Source of the DNA: Acidobacteriota bacterium
Lineage (GTDB): Bacteria; Acidobacteriota; Aminicenantia; UBA2199
Assembly: GCA_021817755.1 (NCBI GenBank)
Contig: JAKAGC010000278.1
Location: 1 to 6,018 of the forward strand
Length of the DNA: 6,018 bases
Reading direction: 5' to 3'
A program made the translations under genes and the position numbers. The notes beneath the pieces are model-generated. The model made no database searches. It had not been told where the DNA came from and saw nothing but the letters and a program-made list of their open reading frames with translations. Within the stretch, counting starts at the first letter, position 1. Each line of letters begins with the position of its first letter. This document shows positions 1-5,331 of the stretch, in pieces.

Positions 1-1
1 T

Positions 2-757
2 CAAGTGGTTCTATCTCAGCAATTCATAATGGAAACAAATGCGCCACCTTTTGAATTGTACCGTACACTGCGGGTTATGAATCCATCTCCTTATCTCTTT
101 TTTCTTGATTTCGATGATTTTTTTCTGATTGGGTCTTCACCGGAAGTGATGGTGCGAGTTCAAAATGGAGAAATACTTCTAAAACCGATTGCAGGAACTC
201 GTAAACGAGGAAGAACAATCGAAGAGGATCACGATTTGTCGAAAGATTTACTGGGAGATATGAAAGAACGGGCTGAGCATTTAATGCTTGTAGACCTTGG
301 AAGAAATGATGTGGGAAGGGTATCGACAGCGGGAAGCGTCAGGGTGACGGAATTTATGAAAGTGGAAAAATATTCGCATGTGATGCATATGGTTTCAACT
401 ATTAAGGGTGAATTGGATAGGGATTATGATGTATTCGATGTGATACGGGCATGTTTCCCTGCTGGAACTCTAACGGGTGCACCGAAAATTCAGGCAATGG
501 AGATAATAGGGGAACTGGAAAAAGAAAAACGGGGACCTTATGGGGGAATGATCTTTAATTTAGGATTGGGAAAACACATGAACCTGGATTCTTGCATCAC
601 AATACGTACGATTGTTTTACAAGGCAATCATGCTTATATCCGGGCTGGGGCAGGTATAGTTGCGGACTCGATACCGGAAAGCGAATATGAAGAAACGATA
701 AATAAAGCAGTGGCTCTTATGAATACGATTAATGAGACTTCTGTGGTTAATTTTTGA
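2..757 (+). CDS. trpE: Anthranilate synthase component I (TrpE), C-terminal half, 5'-truncated by window edge
   Basis: The enzyme converts chorismate plus ammonia (delivered by TrpG) to anthranilate and pyruvate, the first committed step to tryptophan. The frame is open from base 2, so the gene continues upstream. About 251 residues are visible of a protein usually near 500. They form the chorismate-binding catalytic domain. Counting from the codon at 5, I see PIAGTRKRGRT (61-71), the metal-site stretch ERAEHLMLVDLGRND (88-102; Glu88 and Glu91 match known metal ligands), the conserved His128 in KYSHVMHMVS, and CFPAGTLTGAPK (149-160). The AGAGIVADS segment and the Glu-rich PESEYEET near the end are also typical. 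The segment after RGPYGG (MIFNLGLGKHMNL, then DSC) differs from the usual AVGYF-type loop. The N-terminal half, which carries the tryptophan feedback site, is outside the window, so allostery cannot be judged. PabB is the main alternative, but the downstream trp genes settle it. Confidence 0.97.
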   Translation, partial: QVVLSQQFIMETNAPPFELYRTLRVMNPSPYLFFLDFDDFFLIGSSPEVMVRVQNGEILLKPIAGTRKRGRTIEEDHDLSKDLLGDMKERAEHLMLVDLGRNDVGRVSTAGSVRVTEFMKVEKYSHVMHMVSTIKGELDRDYDVFDVIRACFPAGTLTGAPKIQAMEIIGELEKEKRGPYGGMIFNLGLGKHMNLDSCITIRTIVLQGNHAYIRAGAGIVADSIPESEYEETINKAVALMNTINETSVVNF

Positions 758-764
758 GGAGGTG
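756..764 (+). promoter_or_regulatory. Ribosome binding site of trpGD
   Basis: GAGGAGGTG is close to a perfect Shine-Dalgarno sequence and lies a few bases before the ATG at 769. It overlaps the trpE stop codon (TGA, 755-757), so ribosomes finishing trpE are placed to reinitiate. That would help keep TrpE and the TrpG domain stoichiometric. It also rules out the in-frame TTG at 754 as the start, because that codon lies before and inside this site. Confidence 0.85.
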
Positions 765-768
765 GATT

Positions 769-2376
769 ATGATTTTACTAATCGACAACTTTGATTCTTT
801 TACTTATAACATATATCAATACATTAAAGAAATTAAGCAGGATACAGAGGTTTTAGTAAAACGCAACAATTCAATTACAATTGCGGAAATAGAAAAATTG
901 AAACCTTCTCATATTGTTATTTCTCCTGGGCCGGGGCGTCCAGAATATGCGGGGATTTGCGTGGATGTTATCAAAGCGTTTAAAGGGATTATCCCGATAT
1001 TGGGAATTTGTCTGGGACACCAGGCTATCGGAACGGCTTTTGGGGGGAAAATTGTTCATGCGATTTCTTTGTTTCACGGAAAATCTTCGACAATCAACCA
1101 TGATGGAAAGGGGTGCTTTAATGGTATTAACAACCCTTTTTCTGCTATTCGATACCATTCATTGGTGATCGAGAAAATTTCTCTCCCGGAAGAATTGGAA
1201 ATTACAGCTATGAGTAATGAGGGTGAAATTATGGGGGTCCGTCACAAGTTGTATAAAGTGGAAGGGGTTCAATTTCATCCAGAATCAGTGGGATCTTCGT
1301 TTGGAAGAGAATTACTTTTAAACTTCTTTATTGGGAAGAAGGAAAAATGGACGGTTCAAAAATCGATTAAAAGGGTTTTTCAGGGTTTTCATCTTTCGGA
1401 AGAAGAAGCGCAACAAGCAATGGAAGATATTTCAACAGGAATGGCATCCTCTGCGCAGATTTCAGGATTATTGACTGCATTGAGTATGCGTGGCGAATCG
1501 GTAGGTGAACTAACGGGATTTGCGAGGGTTATGCGACAGAAAGCGATTCAAATTCCAAAACCGGATGGAAAAAAAGTGGTGGATACGTGTGGAACTGGTG
1601 GAGATTCGAGTGGTACTTTTAATATCTCGACTCTTGCTGCACTGGTGGCAGGAGGGAGTGGCGTTTGCATTGCGAAACATGGAAACCGGTCGGTGACCTC
1701 CAAATGTGGAAGCGCTGATGTGCTGGAAGGATTGGGGGTAAATGTGACGGCTTGCCCGGAAGTTTTTACGAATGCTCTGGGAAGAATAGGTGTGGCGTTT
1801 CTTTTTGCGCCTCGTCTTCACGCTTCTATGAAACATGCAGTTCCTGTCAGAGCAGAACTGGGAATTCGGACTTTGTTTAATATTCTGGGACCACTTTCAA
1901 ATCCTGCAAATGCGGATTACCACCTATTGGGCGTGTTTAGTAACGATATCCGGGAAAAAGTGGCACAAGTTCTTGTAAACCTGGGGATTCAACGGGCTAT
2001 GGTTGTTCATGGGGAGGATGGATTGGATGAAATCACATTGACGGGTAAGACATTTGTTTCGGAAGTTAGAAACGGATGGATTAAAAATTATACTTTTGAT
2101 CCTCATGATTATAATATGGATTATTGCTCGGTGGAAGAGCTAAAAGGTGGTGACCTTAGAATGAATACTGAAATTGGACTTTCGATATTGAAAGGAATCA
2201 AGGGTCCAAAACGGGATGTGGTTATGCTAAATGCAGCGGCGGCGATTTATTTGTCGGATGAATCGATGGATTTCAGTGAGGCATTATATAAAGCGGAAGA
2301 ATCGATAGACTCTGGGGCTGCAATGGAAAAACTGAAGGGTTTAATCCGGTTAAGTTCCAATGTGCCTATCAACTGA
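769..2376 (+). CDS. trpGD: Bifunctional anthranilate synthase glutamine amidotransferase / anthranilate phosphoribosyltransferase (TrpG-TrpD fusion)
   Basis: This 535-residue fusion catalyses two steps. The TrpG domain (about 1-188) hydrolyses glutamine and feeds ammonia to TrpE. The TrpD domain (about 196-535) transfers phosphoribose from PRPP to anthranilate. In TrpG I see the N-terminal IDNFDSFTYN (5-14), the oxyanion motif SPGPGRP (52-58), the nucleophile Cys81 in GICLGHQ, and His170 and Glu172 in QFHPES, so the triad is intact. In TrpD I see GTGGDSSGTFNIST (275-288), KHGNRSVTS (303-311), LGIRTLFNILGPLSNP (364-379) and the metal-binding Asp420-Glu421 in HGEDGLDEI. The linker is only about eight residues (IGKKEKWT). 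No in-frame ATG, GTG or TTG lies near the domain boundary, so TrpD is probably made only as the fusion. Both domains have normal length with no sign of frameshift. The start at 769 is set by the ribosome binding site. E. coli TrpD has the same two-domain order, but the neighbours here do not look enterobacterial. Confidence 0.97.
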   Translation: MILLIDNFDSFTYNIYQYIKEIKQDTEVLVKRNNSITIAEIEKLKPSHIVISPGPGRPEYAGICVDVIKAFKGIIPILGICLGHQAIGTAFGGKIVHAISLFHGKSSTINHDGKGCFNGINNPFSAIRYHSLVIEKISLPEELEITAMSNEGEIMGVRHKLYKVEGVQFHPESVGSSFGRELLLNFFIGKKEKWTVQKSIKRVFQGFHLSEEEAQQAMEDISTGMASSAQISGLLTALSMRGESVGELTGFARVMRQKAIQIPKPDGKKVVDTCGTGGDSSGTFNISTLAALVAGGSGVCIAKHGNRSVTSKCGSADVLEGLGVNVTACPEVFTNALGRIGVAFLFAPRLHASMKHAVPVRAELGIRTLFNILGPLSNPANADYHLLGVFSNDIREKVAQVLVNLGIQRAMVVHGEDGLDEITLTGKTFVSEVRNGWIKNYTFDPHDYNMDYCSVEELKGGDLRMNTEIGLSILKGIKGPKRDVVMLNAAAAIYLSDESMDFSEALYKAEESIDSGAAMEKLKGLIRLSSNVPIN

Positions 2377-2408
2377 GACTGGAAGCTTTGGTTGGATTTG
2401 AAAGTACG

Positions 2409-2453
2409 ATGTGGTTTTTAAGATATTTAATTGAATTTAATGGGGTACTATGA
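2409..2453 (+). CDS. Possible 14-codon mini-ORF in the trpGD-trpC gap
   Basis: The ATG at 2409 opens a 14-residue frame, MWFLRYLIEFNGVL, ending at TGA 2451-2453. The peptide is hydrophobic and has one tryptophan, too few for a classical trp attenuation leader. The upstream GAAAG (2400-2404) is at best a weak ribosome binding site. Its stop overlaps the ATG of the next mini-ORF as ATGA (2450-2453). An ORF this short can easily arise by chance. It is listed because of the chained overlaps leading to trpC. Confidence 0.15.
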   Translation: MWFLRYLIEFNGVL

Positions 2454-2468
2454 AGGGGTGCCACCATT
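2439..2468 (+). other. Possible bulged hairpin in the trpGD-trpC gap
   Basis: AATGGGGTA (2439-2447) can pair with TGCCACCATT (2459-2468), giving nine pairs including one G-U, with A2463 bulged. The 11-base loop, CTATGAAGGGG, contains the ATG of the second mini-ORF. A TTTTT run starts at 2472, three bases after the stem. The stem is short and imperfect, so it is a weak candidate for an attenuator, pause or processing site and does not qualify as a confident terminator. Confidence 0.2.
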
Positions 2469-2500
2469 TACTTTTTAATATGATGATGAGGATAACATGA
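2450..2500 (+). CDS. Possible 16-codon mini-ORF overlapping the trpC start
   Basis: The ATG at 2450 is preceded by GGGG (2442-2445) and opens a 16-residue frame, MKGCHHLLFNMMMRIT. Its TGA (2498-2500) overlaps the trpC ATG as ATGA (2497-2500), the same geometry as the trpF-trpB junction. If translated, it could couple trpC initiation to upstream ribosomes across the gap. No family is recognisable, and chance remains the simplest explanation. Confidence 0.2.
   Translation: MKGCHHLLFNMMMRIT
2488..2492 (+). promoter_or_regulatory. Ribosome binding site of trpC
   Basis: GAGGA lies four bases before the trpC ATG at 2497 and supports that start. It overlaps the end of the upstream mini-ORF. It is weaker and closer to the ATG than the sites before trpGD and trpF. 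Confidence 0.6.
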
Positions 2501-3279
2501 ATTCGATATTAAGTAGGATAGTTAACGGAGTAATAGAGACAGAAGCAGAACATTTTGCCAATTTTTCCGCTTCGGATTTTAAACTGGTGGAGCGGAATGC
2601 TCCGATTCCTATTATTCCGATTCTTGAAAGTAGTTTTCTAGTGATTGCAGAAACGAAGAAGGGTTCACCTTCGAAAGGGATAATTCGCACGCCTTATGAT
2701 CCGGTGGAGTTGGCTTTGAATTATGAAGAATATGGTGCGTCTGCTATTTCGGTTATTACAGAAGAGAACTATTTCTATGGGAAAAAAGAGCACCTAACGG
2801 AGGTTAAAAAGAGGATAAAGATTCCAGTATTACGGAAAGATTTTATCATCCATCCGTACCGGGTTTATGAATCTTACAACCTTGGGGCGGATTTTATTCT
2901 TTTAATTGTGGCTTGTTTAAATGATGTTGAATTGAAAGAATTTTATAACCTATCGTTGTCCCTTGGAATGGAGGTTTTGGTTGAAGTTCATAATAGGGAA
3001 GAATTGGAAAGAGGGTTGAAAATCAAACCAAGATTGATGGGAATCAACAATCGTGATCTGGGAACATTTACTGTGGACCTGGGAAATTCTTTTAATTTGA
3101 AAGAGTTTATAGGGAAAGACATTTTTGTCATCAGCGAGTCGGGGATACATCTGCAGGAACATATAAATGGGTTAAAAGAAGCAGGGTTTTCGGGTGTATT
3201 GATTGGAGAATCTTTGCTAAAACAAGATAATCCAGGTAAGGCATTAAACGCTTTAATGTCGTGTGTTATGACGAATTAA
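2497..3279 (+). CDS. trpC: Indole-3-glycerol phosphate synthase (TrpC)
   Basis: This enzyme decarboxylates and closes the ring of CdRP (1-(2-carboxyphenylamino)-1-deoxyribulose 5-phosphate) to give indole-3-glycerol phosphate, the substrate of TrpA. The product is 260 residues, normal for a stand-alone TIM-barrel IGPS. The catalytic set is present: Glu52 and Lys54 in AETKKGSPSKG, Lys114 in PVLRKDFI, Glu163 in LVEVHN, Asn184 in GINNRDL and Ser215 in ISESGIH. The C-terminal phosphate-binding segment FSGVLIGESLL is also clear. The N-terminal extension typical of IGPS (about 1-45) is kept, with a proline-rich PIPIIPI stretch just before the first strand. Unlike E. coli, where TrpC and TrpF are fused, this gene ends with its own TAA and trpF follows 19 bp later. 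The start is the first ATG, preceded by GAGGA. Confidence 0.97.
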   Translation: MNSILSRIVNGVIETEAEHFANFSASDFKLVERNAPIPIIPILESSFLVIAETKKGSPSKGIIRTPYDPVELALNYEEYGASAISVITEENYFYGKKEHLTEVKKRIKIPVLRKDFIIHPYRVYESYNLGADFILLIVACLNDVELKEFYNLSLSLGMEVLVEVHNREELERGLKIKPRLMGINNRDLGTFTVDLGNSFNLKEFIGKDIFVISESGIHLQEHINGLKEAGFSGVLIGESLLKQDNPGKALNALMSCVMTN

Positions 3280-3287
3280 ACAAAAAC

Positions 3288-3294
3288 AGGAGAA
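3288..3294 (+). promoter_or_regulatory. Ribosome binding site of trpF
   Basis: AGGAGAA lies four bases before the ATG at 3299, in the 19-bp trpC-trpF spacer. The good match supports this start and independent initiation on trpF. Confidence 0.75.
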
Positions 3295-3298
3295 GAAT

Positions 3299-4045
3299 AT
3301 GAGTTCACAAATAAAAATCAAAATATGTGGGATAACGAATGAGGAGGATTACCTCAGCGCGATATCATTGGGTGCAGATTATGTTGGCTTTGTGTTTTAT
3401 AAGGGGTCTCCGCGTTATGTTTCTTTGGAGAGGGTAATGGAAATAACGGAGCATATTGGGCCATGTAGGGGTGGATGTTCGATTGGGGGTGTTCGGGGGT
3501 GCACGGCACCGAGGTGTCATAAACGGGTGGGTGTGTTTGTTAATGAATCGATTGAACGGGTTCGAGAAATCTATAACCGTGCATCCCTGGATATTGTTCA
3601 ATTGCATGGGGATGAATCGGTTGAGTATATAAGGGAACTTGGATTAAGATGCTGGAAAGTATTTCGTATCAGAGATATGAAGTCTTTTACCTCAATAAAG
3701 AACTATTTTCATGGAATTGATGGTAAAGAGGACTGTGGGCTTATTTCAACTTATTTACTGGATACCTATTTGGATGGTAATCCTTCTTTGTATGGAGGAA
3801 CAGGGAAACCTTTTGATTATGGATTAATTGAAATGGCCTTTGAAAATGATTTGTTTGAAGATAAGCGGCTTATTATTTCGGGTGGAATTTCAAGTGAAAA
3901 TCTTGAAAGGGTTATGGGGGGGAAGTATGAGATTTTTGGAGTGGATGTAAATTCTTCAATCGAACAATACCCGGGCAAAAAGGATGGGGAGAAAATGGAA
4001 AAACTCTTTCATGTTTTTAATTCATTAAGAGGTTTGGCATCATGA
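3299..4045 (+). CDS. trpF: Phosphoribosylanthranilate isomerase (TrpF) with a cysteine-rich insertion
   Basis: The enzyme isomerises N-(5-phosphoribosyl)anthranilate to CdRP, the substrate of TrpC. Family hallmarks are KICGIT with the general base Cys10, GFVFY (30-34) followed by SPRYVS, KRVGVFVN (75-82), QLHGDE with His103, LLDT with the general acid Asp155, YGGTGKPFDY (165-174), ISGGIS (193-198) and a VDVNSSIE segment with Asp216. The last replaces the more common DVSSGVE. The protein is 248 residues, while the family is usually near 200-215. Part of the excess is residues 54-74, inserted between helix 2 and strand 3, where four cysteines and a histidine are spaced C-x3-C-x7-C-x4-C-H (Cys56, 60, 68, 73, His74). 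Another stretch around 125-165 also looks long. All catalytic residues are intact, so I expect a working enzyme. The stop overlaps the trpB start. Confidence 0.96.
   Translation: MSSQIKIKICGITNEEDYLSAISLGADYVGFVFYKGSPRYVSLERVMEITEHIGPCRGGCSIGGVRGCTAPRCHKRVGVFVNESIERVREIYNRASLDIVQLHGDESVEYIRELGLRCWKVFRIRDMKSFTSIKNYFHGIDGKEDCGLISTYLLDTYLDGNPSLYGGTGKPFDYGLIEMAFENDLFEDKRLIISGGISSENLERVMGGKYEIFGVDVNSSIEQYPGKKDGEKMEKLFHVFNSLRGLAS
3458..3520 (+). other. G-rich segment encoding the TrpF Cys-rich insertion, with small hairpin
   Basis: This in-frame segment encodes TrpF residues 54-74, which have no counterpart in a typical TrpF. G runs lie at 3458-3460, 3468-3471, 3485-3489 and 3495-3499, a loose G-quadruplex pattern with loops of 7, 13 and 5 bases. 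A perfect 5-bp inverted repeat, GGTGC-ACG-GCACC, lies at 3498-3510. Composition is clearly richer in G than the surrounding gene. It may be a small in-frame insertion or a lineage-specific loop. No target-site duplication is obvious. Confidence 0.5.
4027..4033 (+). promoter_or_regulatory. Ribosome binding site of trpB, inside trpF
   Basis: AAGAGGT inside the end of trpF lies eight bases before the ATG at 4042 and eleven before the next ATG at 4045. Spacing favours 4042, which also gives the ATGA stop-start overlap with trpF (4042-4045). Confidence 0.6.
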
Positions 4046-5331
4046 TGGGACAATATAAAAGTATAGATCGTGAAAATAGGGGTAGTGATTTTTCGGAAGT
4101 GATGGAAGATTATGTGAAGAACAGGCATTTTGGAGAGTATGGGGGAAGGTATGTGCCTGAGATGCTTGTTCCTGCTCTTGAAGAATTGGAAAATTGCTAT
4201 TTTTCAATAAAAGATAATGAGTGGTTCAAAAAGGAGTTATGGGATTTAATGAAGAATTATTCGGGACGTCCTACACCGCTTTATTTTGCTAAGAATTTAA
4301 CGGCAGAATGTGGGGGGTGTAAGATTTATTTGAAGCAAGAAGGTTTAAACCACACAGGAGCACATAAGATAAACAATGTTTTGGGGCAAGCGCTGCTTGC
4401 ACAAAAGATGGGGAAAAAGGTTCTAATAGCAGAAACGGGAGCGGGTCAACATGGTGTGGCGACTGCTTCGGTTGCTGCGAAGATGGGGTTTAAATGCAAA
4501 ATATTTATGGGGGAGAAGGATATACGTCGCCAATATCCGAATGTGTATGGAATGAAATTACTGGGAGCAGAGGTAATTCCTGTTACTGGAGGGACTGGGA
4601 CTTTAAAAGATGGGGTAACGGCTGCATTGAAATACTGGACAGAACACCTTGAAGATACGCATTATCTATTGGGATCTGCTTTGGGTCCATACCCTTATCC
4701 GTTGATTGTGAGGGATTTTCAATCGGTTATTGGACGAGAGGTGAAGGAACAGATAATGGAAATGGAAAAGAGATTACCGGATATACTGGTAGCATGTGTG
4801 GGGGGTGGTTCGAATTCGATAGGACTCTTTTATCCATTTTTAAAAGAAAAACAAATTGGTATGTTTGGAGTGGAGGCTGGAGGAATAGGGGCAAAAGGGG
4901 GACAAAATGCGGTCCGTCTGGGGGATAATTCATGTAAGGGGATTATCCATGGATACAAATCCTATTTTTTACAAGATGAAATGGGCCAGGTGTTACAGAC
5001 TCATTCGATTAGTGCTGGATTGGATTATGCGGGTATAGGTCCTGAATTGGCATTTCTTCATGATTGTGGACGTATCGTTTTCGATAGCGTTACGGATAGT
5101 GAAGCATTGGAGGGATTTAAAAAATTATGTGAATTGGAGGGAATAATCCCTGCGCTAGAATCTTCTCATGGAGTGGCTTATGGGATGAAAATTTCTAAAG
5201 AGTGCAGAGGGGATGAAATAATGGTAATAAACTTATCGGGAAGGGGAGATAAAGACTTATTTATTACAGCGAAAGCACTGGATAAGGAAAACTGGTTTAA
5301 ATTCTTACGAGAAGAGGTATATAATGATTAA
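4042..5331 (+). CDS. trpB: Tryptophan synthase beta subunit (TrpB)
   Basis: This PLP enzyme condenses indole, channelled from TrpA, with L-serine to make tryptophan. Visible motifs are FGEYGGRYVPE (30-40), GRPTPL (75-80), HTGAHKINN with the PLP lysine Lys109, AETGAGQHG with catalytic Glu131 (22 residues on, as in Salmonella Lys87 and Glu109), the phosphate-binding VGGGSN, GVEAGG, and NLSGRGDKD near the end. It is TrpB1-type, which fits the adjacent trpA. At 429 residues it is about 30 longer than usual, mainly through about 29 residues before FGEYGG. The next likely internal start, Met21 (4102), has no good ribosome binding site, while 4042 has AAGAGGT and overlaps trpF. The conserved KREDLNHTG is KQEGLNHTG here, and GPHP is GPYP. 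These are substitutions near the active site but do not touch the catalytic lysine or glutamate. The 3' end overlaps trpA by eight bases. Confidence 0.97.
   Translation: MMGQYKSIDRENRGSDFSEVMEDYVKNRHFGEYGGRYVPEMLVPALEELENCYFSIKDNEWFKKELWDLMKNYSGRPTPLYFAKNLTAECGGCKIYLKQEGLNHTGAHKINNVLGQALLAQKMGKKVLIAETGAGQHGVATASVAAKMGFKCKIFMGEKDIRRQYPNVYGMKLLGAEVIPVTGGTGTLKDGVTAALKYWTEHLEDTHYLLGSALGPYPYPLIVRDFQSVIGREVKEQIMEMEKRLPDILVACVGGGSNSIGLFYPFLKEKQIGMFGVEAGGIGAKGGQNAVRLGDNSCKGIIHGYKSYFLQDEMGQVLQTHSISAGLDYAGIGPELAFLHDCGRIVFDSVTDSEALEGFKKLCELEGIIPALESSHGVAYGMKISKECRGDEIMVINLSGRGDKDLFITAKALDKENWFKFLREEVYND
5312..5317 (+). promoter_or_regulatory. Ribosome binding site of trpA, inside trpB
   Basis: AAGAGG within the last codons of trpB lies six bases before the trpA ATG at 5324. 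It sets the trpA start and, with the 8-bp gene overlap, suggests translational coupling of the two synthase subunits. Confidence 0.7.

Larger units (their letters stand above)
2377..2496 (+). other. 120-bp intergenic gap between trpGD and trpC, possible internal control region
   Basis: Every other junction in this operon is an overlap or a gap of 19 bp or less, so this gap stands out. It is AT-rich and contains two tiny ORFs (2409-2453 and 2450-2500), a possible bulged hairpin (2439-2468) followed by a short T run (2472-2476), and a weak promoter-like pair (TTGAAA at 2398-2403, AT-rich AGATATTTAAT at 2421-2431). No known riboswitch, T-box or tryptophan-rich leader is recognisable. It could hold a secondary promoter or RNA processing site for trpCFBA, or simply be spacer. 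The sequence does not decide between these. Confidence 0.5.

Noticed and set aside
754..768. Longer trpGD reading frame starting at TTG 754
   Set aside because: It would place the ribosome binding site GAGGAGGTG inside the gene and add five residues before the conserved TrpG N-terminus MILLIDNFDSF. ATG 769 is clearly better.
720..771. TRAP-type (GAG/TAG repeat) binding site before trpGD
   Set aside because: Only three GAG triplets occur with irregular spacing, far fewer than the roughly eleven regularly spaced repeats of a true site.
871..2106. Open frames on the minus strand and in other frames across trpGD
   Set aside because: They lie wholly inside a well-supported gene, have no recognisable domains or good ribosome binding sites, and look like shadows of the purine-rich coding strand.
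2409..2453. Mini-ORF as a tryptophan attenuation leader peptide
   Set aside because: It has only one Trp codon, no adjacent tandem Trp codons and no clear competing terminator and antiterminator stems.
4305..4320. G run near 4313 in trpB as a structured element
   Set aside because: It is a single G run from adjacent glycine codons, without the repeated runs needed for a quadruplex or a pairing partner nearby.
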